A stretch of DNA of 64,000 bases from Paenibacillus paeoniae (GCF_003388735.1 NZ_QUBQ01000001.1:1798001-1862000); one strand, 5' to 3'; counted from the stretch's first letter, positions 25,729 through 34,835 are shown. Notes: generated by a model from the sequence alone, not told the origin. Program-made: numbers and translations.

Positions 25729-27699
25729 CTATTGCTGGTTAAGTCCGTATACCTCGTCATAAGCGTCGAAAATTTTCCGTGCGATAGGAGCGGCTCCCCG
25801 GCTTCCGAATCCGCCCTCCGGCACCACAACGGCAACGGCAAGTACGGGGTTCTCTGCTGGCGCAGACGCGATAAAGACTGAATTCTCAACTAATCCGCCA
25901 GCTACGCTTTGCTCCGATGTTCCGGTTTTTCGTAAAAACGTATGCCCGAAATCATCAAATCCGGTAACTCTGACTTGTCTCATGCCATCTTCAATCTCTT
26001 TCCAGTAGCTATCCGGAAAATCAATCGTATTAAGGACGACGGGATCAAACTTCTGGACGACGTTGCCGTCGGTATCCTTAATTTCGGTTACGAACAGAGG
26101 CTTCATTCGTTTCCCCCGGCTGGCGAGGGTTGCTGTATATTGCGCCAGCTGCAGTGTCGTATAGCGTCCTTGCTGTCCGAAGGAAGCATAGATCAGTGCG
26201 GATTGCGTACTAGCGGTCTTGGCTTCATTGAAATATTCGATCGTCCCTTGCAATTCATTCAACCCGCTGCCCGTCGAGATGCCAAGTCCGAACATCTTCA
26301 TATATTCGTCCCATTTCTGTACGCCCTCTTCGCTTCCCCTATACTTGATGTTAAGCGCATTGCCTATCTTCTCGCTCATGAACGGATTGGACGATTTTTC
26401 AATGGCACGAGCCGGGTCCATCGCTCCATATCTGGCATTCTCCGCATTGCGAATGCTTTTCCGGTGAATGCCGACCTTGCCGAATTGGAAGATACCCGTG
26501 TCATTGTAGCTGGTATTCGGCGTAATCAACCCCTCATTCAATCCCACTAGAACGGTTAATGGCTTGATGGTTGAGCCTAGCGGGACAATCGAGGATGGAT
26601 GCTTTCCCCGTTCCTTATCGTCATCAATCGGCTGATAAACCTCACGGATCGTACCGTTAACCATAAAAAATTTAACCTCATCCAATTCTTTTGTAGAAAT
26701 GGAGCCGCCTTCCCATATGTTCGTATCATAATCCGGCATACTGGCCATAGCGATGATTCTGCCGGTCTTCACTTCCATGGCTACCGCATAGCCTGTTCGA
26801 GCATTTTTGCTTCGCGGGTCGCCGCCCTCTTTCAGCAGCGCAAGCTGGTCCATGATCGCTTCTTCTGTCTTCATCTGAATTTGTTTATTGATGCTCAGAT
26901 GGAGATTATTCCCTCTTACTGGAGGCGTCACGTCCGGTTCTCCAATAACTCTGCCCATGGAATCGATGGGAATCATTTTCAGACCATTTTTTCCTCGAAG
27001 CTGCTCTTGAAACATATACTCCAGTCCGTCGAAGCCAACCTCTTCTTCCTCAATGTAATTAAGCAGCGGGTTATCCTGCACCAGATTTTTATAATAAGAT
27101 AAGTCCTTGGAGCCTTTAAATCTTTTCAAATAACCCACAAGCTGGACGGCAACCGTATCCGAATCATAATGCCGGATGCTCTCCTCCATAATATCAATAC
27201 CATCGTATTCGTCTAAGTTTTCGGAGAAATACGCAATTTCCTTCTTGGTGAGACCCGCTTTGATGCGCCGAGGCACGGATCTGGTGTTTTTGCGGAAGGT
27301 GAGGTCCATGCTCTCCTTTATTTGCTCAATTGTCAGACTTTTGGATGGATCACCGTATCGATCAAAGATGTCTTTCAACTTGGCAGCGAACTGGTCAGCT
27401 TCCGAAGTTTTGAAACCGGGTTCTATAGAGAAGTAGAGAGATTGGACGGAAGTGGAATAAGCAAGCTTCTCGCCGGATGCGTCATAAATATTGCCGCGGA
27501 TCGGAGCTATTCGAACCGGTGTATTGCCGAGCCGGTCTTTTACTTGCTGCAAAATAGTGGGTCCCTCGACAAATTGCAAAATAGCTAACCTAATAATTAA
27601 TATGGCGAATAATGCAAACACAAGAAGAAAAAACAGATTCAGTCGAAAATAATGTTGACGGCGCAAAGCAATTGCCTTTTTCTCTTGCTCTTCAGACAC
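25729..27699 (-). CDS. class B penicillin-binding protein (transpeptidase, PBP2-type)
   Basis: A 656-residue cell-wall transpeptidase with one N-terminal membrane anchor (~18-42). The dimerisation domain begins with PIRGNIYDASGEKLA (66-80). The transpeptidase motifs are STIK (Ser376, Lys379), SSN (436-438) and KTGTS (591-595). No PASTA domain follows, so it is closer to B. subtilis PbpA/PbpH than to PbpB or SpoVD. The start is GTG with AAGGAGG 9 bases upstream. It builds peptidoglycan cross-links outside the membrane, in elongation or in a sporulation-specific setting. It is a single-gene unit ending in a strong terminator. Confidence 0.9.
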   Translation of the reverse strand: MSEEQEKKAIALRRQHYFRLNLFFLLVFALFAILIIRLAILQFVEGPTILQQVKDRLGNTPVRIAPIRGNIYDASGEKLAYSTSVQSLYFSIEPGFKTSEADQFAAKLKDIFDRYGDPSKSLTIEQIKESMDLTFRKNTRSVPRRIKAGLTKKEIAYFSENLDEYDGIDIMEESIRHYDSDTVAVQLVGYLKRFKGSKDLSYYKNLVQDNPLLNYIEEEEVGFDGLEYMFQEQLRGKNGLKMIPIDSMGRVIGEPDVTPPVRGNNLHLSINKQIQMKTEEAIMDQLALLKEGGDPRSKNARTGYAVAMEVKTGRIIAMASMPDYDTNIWEGGSISTKELDEVKFFMVNGTIREVYQPIDDDKERGKHPSSIVPLGSTIKPLTVLVGLNEGLITPNTSYNDTGIFQFGKVGIHRKSIRNAENARYGAMDPARAIEKSSNPFMSEKIGNALNIKYRGSEEGVQKWDEYMKMFGLGISTGSGLNELQGTIEYFNEAKTASTQSALIYASFGQQGRYTTLQLAQYTATLASRGKRMKPLFVTEIKDTDGNVVQKFDPVVLNTIDFPDSYWKEIEDGMRQVRVTGFDDFGHTFLRKTGTSEQSVAGGLVENSVFIASAPAENPVLAVAVVVPEGGFGSRGAAPIARKIFDAYDEVYGLNQQ

Positions 27700-27751
27700 G
27701 AGGGCGCGCCTCCTTCACATAGTCAAACGAAATAAGGATCAAGTTTCCGTT

Positions 27752-28303
27752 TTATTCTAATGCTTCGTTTAATAGAACCATATGCACATGGTCTTCCCAT
27801 TTTCCATTAATTCTCAGATATTTGCGAGCGAGTCCCTCATGCATGAATCCAAGCTTCTCGACTACGCGGAATGAAGCCACGTTATGCGGTATAATATTCG
27901 CTTCAATACGGTGCAGCTCCAGATCCTGAAAGGCATAATCGATGAGTGCCTGCAAGGCTTCTGTCATATAACCTTTGCCTTCTTCCTCTCCATCCAGTCG
28001 GTAACCAAGGTGACAAGAGAGGAAAGCGCCGCGCACAATATTGCTGAGAGCGACTGAACCGATAATCCGATCAGGTTCGTTTGCTTTGGCTATCCATAGC
28101 TTGACGAGTTGGCCGCTCGCTGAATGATTCATATCATTAAGGATCATTTCCTGTTGGACTTGAAGCGTATAGAAGGAATCCTCGCGAACCGTTTCCCATG
28201 GCGTAAGGAAGGTCTGATTTCTTGCAAAATAGTCGAGCACAAGAGGTGCGAGCGTAATATCGTCCAAAGTAAATAGTCGTAATCTTGTTGTCTGAATGTG
28301 CAC
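27752..28303 (-). CDS. RimJ/RimL-type GNAT acetyltransferase
   Basis: A 183-residue protein of the ribosomal-protein-alanine acetyltransferase group. The typical opening (IQTTRLRLFTL) and the C-terminal NVASFRVVEKLGFMHEGLARKY are visible, with the CoA loop GYMTEALQALIDYAF. The start is GTG, with only a weak ribosome site. It may acetylate a protein N-terminus or a small amine. Confidence 0.85.
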   Translation of the reverse strand: MHIQTTRLRLFTLDDITLAPLVLDYFARNQTFLTPWETVREDSFYTLQVQQEMILNDMNHSASGQLVKLWIAKANEPDRIIGSVALSNIVRGAFLSCHLGYRLDGEEEGKGYMTEALQALIDYAFQDLELHRIEANIIPHNVASFRVVEKLGFMHEGLARKYLRINGKWEDHVHMVLLNEALE

Positions 28304-28414
28304 GTAAATTCCCGCCTTTTCTTTTCATGTATAAGAGTCCATGATAGGGATGAGCTTATGGAGATTTCTCATTATAAGGTTGAAGCGGCGGAATTGCAAT
28401 TCTGTCAAGTCCCA

Positions 28415-30397
28415 CTAAAGGCCGAGCTCGCGAATGAGAGATTCCAACGGAAGCTTTTGGACAAGTTCGACCAGCTTTTCTTTATCTGTACGAGTAGAGC
28501 TTCTTTCCAAGCCCTGTCCATCCCTCCAGCGCATAAGCTCATGGATAGTCATATAATAACGATTCCCGTCTACCTCCAGGAACGTGATATAAGACAAGCT
28601 GTTATCGGATTCAGTATAATACTGCAAATAGTAGCTTGGAGCTTCGTTCGATAAATACTCCTCTACAGTTACACTCGGGGAAGAATAATTCATATCGACG
28701 ATTTCATCTTTTCCCAAAGGATGGACATATAAAGAAATTCCGGTATCCCCATTCGTATACTGAAGGCCTAATGAAGTAATATCATCTGCTTGAAGATCCT
28801 CTATCGTATAGATTTCGTACAGTTCAGGAGCATTCATTTCCCGGAAATAAAGGTAGTCCATGCGGACATGCGCTTGCTCAAACGTGTAGCCAGCGAATTG
28901 CTGAGGCAGAGATACGCCTTGCACAAGCCCTTCCAAAACACCCGAGTCTCGAATGGTATCTTCATATTTATAAATAAGCGCGGCTTTGTACGTAATCGGA
29001 TTGATGTATTGCTTATATTGTCCCAATTGCAGCTGCGCCAACTGGCGTTCTGCTTCCTGATTCATTACTTTAATCTCTGCCTCTGTATAGGCGTCATCAT
29101 CATCATACATGTTCAGATGCGTGGTTGGACGATAAGAAGCGGGCTGATGCTGCTCATCAGCGAGAAATGCGGCTAATGCGTTGACGAGCTGCTCCAAATA
29201 CTCGTATTCGATATGCTGGGCCGTATCTTGACGAGTATGAATAGACGTAAGCTCTTCATCCGAGATTGTAATGCTTTGATAGGCATGATTGGAGAAAGAA
29301 AGATGATCGTTTGAACCCGTGTCCTCGCTATATTGAATAGGAATACTGGTTTTCTTGAGCGCATTGCCGACCTCCAAAGCCAGATTCGTGCTATTGTTCG
29401 CTGAAGTAATCAAGGCAGCGCCTCTTGAAGCTCCGCCAATGGAGTCCAAATTAATATTGTAGAAGAAATCATAATATTGCGTAAGCTGCTTGACGAAGGC
29501 GTTGCTGCCTTGCAGATCGGATTCCCCCCCGTTGAAAGCCGCGAATACAATATCTGCCTCCCCTTGCTGCATCTCTTTCAAATTCGTTGCAAGCTCCAGC
29601 AAAGCGCTTACGCCGGATGCATTGTCCAGCGCACCGTTAAAGGGCGTTCCGTTCATCCAGCCAACACCGTCGAAGTGAGCGGATATGACAATCGCAGTCC
29701 GAATCGGAACTTCAGATTCTCTTCGACCGGGCAGCAGACCCACTACGTTGTTAGCTTCGATTTGTTCTTGCCGAAGTCCTATTTGCAGCTGCAATTGCTG
29801 GAGCTTATCTTGATCCTTTATTAACTTCTGATAGGTCATTGGGCTAATCTGGATGACAGGCATGTCTGTATGCGAACTTTGGCGCAACACGTTATTTTTA
29901 AATTCCGCCGTCTTCACCAAGACTGCTTTAGGCTTAACCGTTAATGTGCTTAGATCTATTTCGCGATCAAGGATAAGCATTTTGTTAGCAAGATCGGGAT
30001 CATTTCTCTGCGTCGTGATGGATACGGACTCGTTGTAATCGTTGGAATAAGCTTGAACGAGAAAAGAAGCACCATGCTTGAACGTACGGCGACGGTCATG
30101 TTCATAGATGGCTTCCAGAGTGATCTGCTGTTTCTCCGGATCGAAGAATACATGATCGTAGGGAATGGCGAAGCTGTCGCCCTCTAGTGGACTTAATCCT
30201 ATGCGACTGAATTGCTTCTCCATCCATGCTTGAGCTTTAGCATTTCCCTCCGTTCCGGTTAATCTACCCTCCATTTCAGAAGCAGTCAAAGCTGTGACGG
30301 ACTGTTCGTAACCATTTTTAGGTGTGTCTGTACAACTGACCAAGGTTAGGCTAATACCAATTGTGATCATAATCGTGGCCATACGTTTCAAGCGCAA
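28415..30397 (-). CDS. M28-family peptidase-like lipoprotein with altered catalytic residue
   Basis: A 660-residue exported lipoprotein (lipobox LVSC, Cys22) with an M28 aminopeptidase-type zinc domain (~220-430) and a ~220-residue C-terminal part of unknown fold. Zinc ligands are present: SAHFDG (His, Asp), GALDNASG (Asp), NLDSIG (Asp) and SIHTRQDT (His). However, the normal F-x-x-EE-x-G-L-x-GS motif reads FNGGESDLQGS: the first glutamate, the general base, is Gly, while the second (a zinc ligand) remains. It may be inactive or use a different base. A TTG start follows GGGGAG by 6 bases. Confidence 0.8.
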   Translation of the reverse strand: MRLKRMATIMITIGISLTLVSCTDTPKNGYEQSVTALTASEMEGRLTGTEGNAKAQAWMEKQFSRIGLSPLEGDSFAIPYDHVFFDPEKQQITLEAIYEHDRRRTFKHGASFLVQAYSNDYNESVSITTQRNDPDLANKMLILDREIDLSTLTVKPKAVLVKTAEFKNNVLRQSSHTDMPVIQISPMTYQKLIKDQDKLQQLQLQIGLRQEQIEANNVVGLLPGRRESEVPIRTAIVISAHFDGVGWMNGTPFNGALDNASGVSALLELATNLKEMQQGEADIVFAAFNGGESDLQGSNAFVKQLTQYYDFFYNINLDSIGGASRGAALITSANNSTNLALEVGNALKKTSIPIQYSEDTGSNDHLSFSNHAYQSITISDEELTSIHTRQDTAQHIEYEYLEQLVNALAAFLADEQHQPASYRPTTHLNMYDDDDAYTEAEIKVMNQEAERQLAQLQLGQYKQYINPITYKAALIYKYEDTIRDSGVLEGLVQGVSLPQQFAGYTFEQAHVRMDYLYFREMNAPELYEIYTIEDLQADDITSLGLQYTNGDTGISLYVHPLGKDEIVDMNYSSPSVTVEEYLSNEAPSYYLQYYTESDNSLSYITFLEVDGNRYYMTIHELMRWRDGQGLERSSTRTDKEKLVELVQKLPLESLIRELGL

Positions 30398-30682
30398 TAT
30401 GTTCTCCCCTGTCCTCTGTGTAAAAGCATGATTGTATATGAGTATATATAATTATCTCTATTAAGGGCATTCTTGGCAATCAAGAAAGAAGAGTGAACGT
30501 ATGTATGATGAATCGGATGAGGGCATAAGCAGATGAAAAGCTTGACCAAGCACAATAATACGGCCCAGGCTGAACGGCCTGGGACGAATATTGGAGTTGG
30601 ATACTATGACGAGGAAAAAGAGGAAAAGGTTGCTAATCTTTCACACGAGGTTAACTTGACTTGTCTTCCATCATTAACACCA
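30398..30682. other. intergenic region with one hairpin
   Basis: The only structure seen is a 7-bp GC-rich hairpin at 30564-30583 (CCCAGGC / GCCTGGG) without a T-run, possibly a weak terminator for the GNAT gene at 30683-31537. The rest should hold the promoter of the M28-like lipoprotein gene, but no convincing hexamers were found. Confidence 0.4.
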
Positions 30683-31537
30683 TTAATAAATACGAATATC
30701 GGCTATTTTTCCTCGCTCTTGATAACCCAAACTGCGATAGACGCCATTAGCGTGGGGATTGCTTAGATCCGCATACAGCATCGCTGTAAGTCCTTCTTTC
30801 AATATTTGGCTTGTGAGTTCACCCACAATCGCGCTCGCAAATCCCTTCTTCCGATGCTCCCCAGGCGTATAAACAGAATTGATCCGGGCATGTCTCGGCG
30901 AGCGATGGGCAATATTGGCCATAGAGACCGGAGTATCACCATGAAGCCACAATGAAAGATTTCCGGCAGCAATCAACCGTTCGGCAACGGGAAGCTGGCT
31001 CTCAGTAGTAACAGGATGACCGTAGGCATCCTCTGAGAATCCGGCTAAAAAAACGGCAATAATGGGCACATCTTGAGAGCCGGCTGGCCGTATCTGGCCT
31101 GGAACGCCAATCACGGGTCTGACTGAGGCGCAAGTATATGCCTCCATATTCATTTCAGCCCTATAGCTCACTCCGCACAAGGCGGCATACGTGCTGCAGA
31201 ATTGTTCCGCAGTGTCAGGATCAGAGAGGATGCCAGGCAGACGATCCTTAACTAGTTTGTTGCATAAAGCTGCTATCCGCTCCGTGCGGTCCTTCGCATT
31301 CAGTTCCTTTGATAACCATAACCAGCCCTTGTAATCGACCGACTGGGCGAACATCATTCGTCCATCCTCAGACTTCCATCTATGCGCGCAATCGCCCTGC
31401 GTGATCACATGAAACAATTGATTAGCCGCTTCGTCCCGCAAAAAGCTGGGATGAGGGCGGACTAAATCTTCTGGCAGCAAATCGATGAACATCAGGCGCT
31501 TCCCCCAATTCTCCCCTGCCTGCTCGAAAAGCTCCAT
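30683..31537 (-). CDS. GNAT family acetyltransferase with long N-terminal domain
   Basis: A 284-residue protein: an N-terminal ~150-residue domain without clear motifs followed by a GNAT domain with VYTPGEHRKKGFASAIVGEL (~217-236) as the CoA loop and GVYRSLGYQERG near the end. The first ATG (31537) is very close to its AGGGA; the ATG at 31492 (M-F-I-D) has a better GGGGGA site, so the real protein may be 269 residues. The substrate is unknown. Confidence 0.8.
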   Translation of the reverse strand: MELFEQAGENWGKRLMFIDLLPEDLVRPHPSFLRDEAANQLFHVITQGDCAHRWKSEDGRMMFAQSVDYKGWLWLSKELNAKDRTERIAALCNKLVKDRLPGILSDPDTAEQFCSTYAALCGVSYRAEMNMEAYTCASVRPVIGVPGQIRPAGSQDVPIIAVFLAGFSEDAYGHPVTTESQLPVAERLIAAGNLSLWLHGDTPVSMANIAHRSPRHARINSVYTPGEHRKKGFASAIVGELTSQILKEGLTAMLYADLSNPHANGVYRSLGYQERGKIADIRIY

Positions 31538-31610
31538 TCCCTGAGGGAAGGAGCACCGAATCGAACGGGCATTGATTTTTTTACAAGTGTACTGGCGCTG
31601 TTAGAAGTTG

Positions 31611-31760
31611 TCAATCCTCATTTGCTTGCCTCTCGTTCAAAGTGCCCGGCTCAAGCTGATGCCATAAGAATGATCTGCCTCCCATCCCAATCGTCTCGCC
31701 ATCCTCTCCTGTTAGAATAACTCCGAATAAAGAATGGCTTAGAGCTTCATGCAGCTTCAT
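31611..31760 (-). pseudogene. short remnant of a GNAT acetyltransferase gene
   Basis: A 49-codon minus-strand reading frame with a good ribosome site (AAGGAG, 7 bases before the ATG). Its product contains ALSHSLFGVILTGEDGETIGMG, which closely resembles the strand-turn-strand near the N-terminus of small GNATs (SLYGVxVxDEDGxxIGMGR), but the CoA-binding half is missing and the frame ends shortly after. I read it as a truncated gene. A genuine small protein cannot be excluded. Confidence 0.4.
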
Positions 31761-31816
31761 CTACATTCTCCTTTTCTCGAGGGGGACACAGACTATTTAA
31801 GGTTTAAAATGAAGAG

Positions 31817-31845
31817 TTGCTGTGCTGCTATTCGTCTGCTATAGT
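31817..31845 (+). promoter_or_regulatory. promoter of the tandem MerR gene
   Basis: -35 TTGCTG (31817-31822) and -10 TATAGT (31840-31845) with 17 bases of spacing; the start codon is about 30 bases beyond the expected transcription start. MerR proteins often use longer spacers at their targets, but this one is normal. Confidence 0.5.
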
Positions 31846-31881
31846 AATGATCTACTTTTCTGAAAAAGGACGGTGCAGTCC

Positions 31882-32607
31882 GTGCGTTTCTACCGACCTA
31901 TCGATATTGCTCGTGAGCTTGGCATCAGTACGAGCGCTTTGCGTCATTACGAATCATGGGGCGTAATTCCAAGTCCCGAGCGATCAGCGAACGGATATCG
32001 TCAATACACGGAAGTTCATGCCGCATACTTTCGCTGCTTGCGAGCGATGTTCCCCGGATTCGGCGTCAGCATCACGTGTCAGACGCTGAAGCATGTACAG
32101 CATGGAGAGATGGATGCTGCTTTCTGGCTAGTTAACAAAGAACAGGCTTCGTTGCATGAAGAGAAAACGATTGCGGACCAGACACTCGCATTACTGCAGC
32201 AGCCGGATCTGCCTCCGATTCGAGGCAAAAAACGGCTGGGACGCATGAGCATTGGCGAGGCAGCGACTTATACCAATGTACAAGCCTCTGCGATTCGACA
32301 TTGGGAGAAAGAAGGATTAATCGTGCCTGACCGTGACCCGGAGAATGGCTACCGGGTATTCGGAGCGACACATATTCGGCAAATCCTGCTTATTCGGACG
32401 CTGCGCCGCACAGTCTATTTGCTGGACAGTATGCGTGATATTGTGAAGGCCGTTGAGCATCATGATGTGGAGAAGGCGAAGCAAGTGACGGAACAAGCGT
32501 TATTCGTCCTTCATGGCCGCAATCGGTTGCAGCTTAGCGGTGTTCATCAATTGGTGGAGCTATGCCGTATCGCTGGACTGCTGGCTCCTCCATTTGAATC
32601 GCACTAA
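31882..32607 (+). CDS. MerR-type regulator with two helix-turn-helix domains
   Basis: A 241-residue protein containing two complete MerR DNA-binding heads in one chain. Head 1 is YRPIDIARELGISTSALRHYESWGVIPSPERSANGYRQY-like (~3-42). Head 2 is MSIGEAATYTNVQASAIRHWEKEGLI...ENGYRVF (~120-160). Each is followed by helical segments. Most MerR proteins have one head and dimerise. GTG at 31882 is chosen (AAAGGA box, 11 bases); another GTG at 31873 lies closer to the box. No effector domain is recognisable and the target is unknown. Confidence 0.8.
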   Translation: MRFYRPIDIARELGISTSALRHYESWGVIPSPERSANGYRQYTEVHAAYFRCLRAMFPGFGVSITCQTLKHVQHGEMDAAFWLVNKEQASLHEEKTIADQTLALLQQPDLPPIRGKKRLGRMSIGEAATYTNVQASAIRHWEKEGLIVPDRDPENGYRVFGATHIRQILLIRTLRRTVYLLDSMRDIVKAVEHHDVEKAKQVTEQALFVLHGRNRLQLSGVHQLVELCRIAGLLAPPFESH

Positions 32608-32674
32608 ACGAGGTTATCCCAAGCGTCTTAGATGATTAAAAGTGGTACTCTTCTTTCGTTTGCTTTTATGCTTG

Positions 32675-32788
32675 CTAAAGAGTCGACTGGCCTACACTCG
32701 CCCATCCTGTGCCGAAGAAAGCGACAACAGCCCAAAAGCCAAGAATGGCGATGCTTGGAATGAGATCCCATGCACCGCCATTACTCAT
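32675..32788 (-). CDS. possible 37-residue single-helix membrane protein
   Basis: A short frame starting M-S-N-G-G-A-W encodes one clear hydrophobic segment (IPSIAILGFWAVVAFFGTGW) ending in a polar tail. There is no convincing ribosome site, so expression is uncertain. It lies just downstream of the alpha-CTD-like gene on the same strand. Many such tiny membrane proteins exist in spore-formers. Confidence 0.35.
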   Translation of the reverse strand: MSNGGAWDLIPSIAILGFWAVVAFFGTGWASVGQSTL

Positions 32789-32801
32789 GTTGCAACCATG
32801 T

Positions 32802-33068
32802 TTAGTCAAGCGAACGATCCTGCTTGTGAGACAGTCGCGTTCCAAATTGTACTGCAAATGATAAAGGCTTCAAGCGGAAGCCTTGCCCTTCCAATGCTTT
32901 CCTAAGCTCCCCCATCGCTTTGGGACCCATTCCATGAAGCTGCATAAGCTCAGCTTCACTCTTGCCGGACAACTGCGACAGCCGGTCATATCCGGCATTT
33001 GCAAGCGCGCGCTGCGCAGGCTTCGCCAGCTTCGGGAAAGCGGAAACAGATGAATAATCTGTTGCCAT
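32802..33068 (-). CDS. stand-alone RNA polymerase alpha-CTD-like helix-hairpin-helix protein
   Basis: An 88-residue protein whose core, FPKLAKPAQRALANAGYDRLSQLSGKSEAELMQLHGMGPKAMGEL-like (~11-55), matches the RNA polymerase alpha C-terminal domain, also used in small Firmicute proteins of unknown role. The HGMGPKAMGELRKAL hairpin would contact DNA or another protein. The tail KPLSFAVQ resembles nothing known to me. It is encoded with, or just downstream of, the MFS gene. Confidence 0.75.
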   Translation of the reverse strand: MATDYSSVSAFPKLAKPAQRALANAGYDRLSQLSGKSEAELMQLHGMGPKAMGELRKALEGQGFRLKPLSFAVQFGTRLSHKQDRSLD

Positions 33069-33112
33069 GTGAGGTCCCCCCTATGCTCAGAATAGAATCA
33101 AATCGACTCGCA

Positions 33113-34297
33113 TTACCCTTCAGCACTAAGCGGTTTCGGACGAAACAGCAGGCCAAGCAGGGCGAACAACAGAAACGCCATTCCCAAAAATAGGAAAACA
33201 CTATTTATTGAGACATATTGAATACCGAATCCGCCAAGCGTGGGCCCCATAATGCTTCCGATGCTGAAGTGGATGGACGCGATGACGTTTGCGGCAGGCA
33301 AGATAGACTTAGGCAGCAGATCAGCTGCGTATGCCAGCCCCAGAGAATAGAAGGATCCAACGACGCCCCCCGCTAAGGCAAAGAGAACGAACAGCAAGGC
33401 GATCTGATTGCCTGCAGCTGGAATAGCCAGGAAGACGGCCGCTCCAATGATGCCGCAAGCAATTAATATGGGCTTACGGCCAATCCGGTCGCTCCATATC
33501 CCGAGCGGCAACTGCAAAATCAAGCCCCCGATGCCGAATGATAGCAACAGCAGTGAAATCCAGTGCTGGCTAATGTCCATACGCAGGCCATATAACGGGA
33601 AGTTGCTGTTCATCGACGATTCCATCAAGCCATATAGGAAGCCTGGAATTAGAACAAACCACGCAACGCGATAAGTGGTCAAGAAGCGATTCTCCGATTT
33701 GGCGCTCTTGGCCGAACGTTCAGGCCATTCGTTCGACATGCGCAGCACGAGCAGCAGCACAATAATAAAGAATATGCTCGTAACTATGAATGGAACTGCC
33801 CTGCCAAGAGGCATCAAGTTAATGCCAAGCGGTCCGATACTGAAGCCGAGTCCGTATGACATGCCGTAGAGCGAGATATAACGGCCGCGGCGATCGGATG
33901 GTGCGGTGCTGACAATCCAGAGCTGCGAGGCATAATGCAGGGCACTATCCCCTACGCCGACGAGCAGACGCAACACAAACCATGCTGTCAATGAATGGGT
34001 TAACGGGAATAGCAACGTTGACATCGTGACAAGCGCAATGCCGGTTAGGATCACTTTTTTATAGCCGAACCGAAGAACAGGCTTTTCAATGAAAAACATC
34101 GTACAGAAGATGCCGATGTACATCGCAGCAGAATTGATGCCGTTCAGATCGGATGAGACACCCGCATCCTCCAGCATGATTGACAATAAAGGCAATAACA
34201 TGCCTTGACTCATGCCCGCAACTACGACGACGAGCAGAAGGACTAACAATCGATAGGGAGACGATAGCGGTGCTGATGTTAATGAAGCTGATGACAA
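33113..34297 (-). CDS. MFS transporter
   Basis: A ~394-residue major facilitator with 12 predicted helices (from LLVLLLVVVVAGMSQGMLLP). Motif A-like segments are RFGYKKVILTG and WSDRIGRKPILIA. A TTG start at 34297 fits the GAGGAGA box better than the GTG at 34342, which begins the longest frame. It is likely an exporter. Substrate unknown. Confidence 0.8.
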   Translation of the reverse strand: MSSASLTSAPLSSPYRLLVLLLVVVVAGMSQGMLLPLLSIMLEDAGVSSDLNGINSAAMYIGIFCTMFFIEKPVLRFGYKKVILTGIALVTMSTLLFPLTHSLTAWFVLRLLVGVGDSALHYASQLWIVSTAPSDRRGRYISLYGMSYGLGFSIGPLGINLMPLGRAVPFIVTSIFFIIVLLLVLRMSNEWPERSAKSAKSENRFLTTYRVAWFVLIPGFLYGLMESSMNSNFPLYGLRMDISQHWISLLLLSFGIGGLILQLPLGIWSDRIGRKPILIACGIIGAAVFLAIPAAGNQIALLFVLFALAGGVVGSFYSLGLAYAADLLPKSILPAANVIASIHFSIGSIMGPTLGGFGIQYVSINSVFLFLGMAFLLFALLGLLFRPKPLSAEG

Positions 34298-34475
34298 GAC
34301 GATTGCACTCTCCTCGTGAATGATGCCCCAAAAGGCCCTCACACATTGTAACGTGGAGTGATACCGTTGGCAACCATCATGTACAGGAACAATTTAGGCG
34401 CGCTTTACCCCATTAGTACGCCAATGCAAGGGATTTCCTTACCACTTTCTCATTGTTTACGCAGCATTGTAGGAG

Positions 34476-34772
34476 TTAGATTTGAGTTGCTTTATGCTTC
34501 TTAAATGTTTCCATAAATACAGCCGGATCATCCGATACGGTGTAGGCGTATAAGCCATGGCCGGTGTGCACATACAGGATGCCGCCTTCCTCTCCCATCG
34601 GTCGATAAGAAAGATCATGCACTTCATTTAGAGGAAAGGTGCGCCTCTTGGTTTGAAGTTGCTTCTCATATAGCCGAATGAATCGCGGCTCCTTTATCGT
34701 CCGCATTTCCCCATCTGCCAATATTCGTTCAACTTTATAATAGGATTGTTCGGCAATCCATGACATAGACAT
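34476..34772 (-). CDS. small cytosolic protein of unknown function, PH-like
   Basis: A 98-residue protein with a beta-rich pattern (FIRLYEKQLQTKRRTFPLNEVHDLSYRP, ILYVHTGHGLYAYTV) that ends in a helix (FMETFKKHK), suggesting a bacterial PH-like fold. Two ATG codons (34772 and 34766) share one AAGGAGG box; either may be used. I do not recognise a named family. The terminator of the upstream lipoprotein gene lies directly before it. Confidence 0.7.
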   Translation of the reverse strand: MSMSWIAEQSYYKVERILADGEMRTIKEPRFIRLYEKQLQTKRRTFPLNEVHDLSYRPMGEEGGILYVHTGHGLYAYTVSDDPAVFMETFKKHKATQI

Positions 34773-34796
34773 AGCTCCTCCTTCTATTACATGCAA

Positions 34797-34829
34797 AGGA
34801 GCCTCCATAACAATGCCATGGAGGCTCCT
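34797..34829 (-). terminator. intrinsic terminator of the DUF6376 gene
   Basis: A perfect 12-bp stem (AGGAGCCTCCAT / ATGGAGGCTCCT) with a 9-base loop, starting seven bases after the stop codon; a short T-run (TTTG) follows. Confidence 0.75.
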
Positions 34830-34835
34830 CTCTCA

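Noticed and set aside
30533-30766. Plus-strand 77-codon frame near the 30.6 kb hairpin
   Set aside because: No ribosome site, overlaps the 3' end of the GNAT gene and contains the GC-rich hairpin; no recognisable protein pattern.
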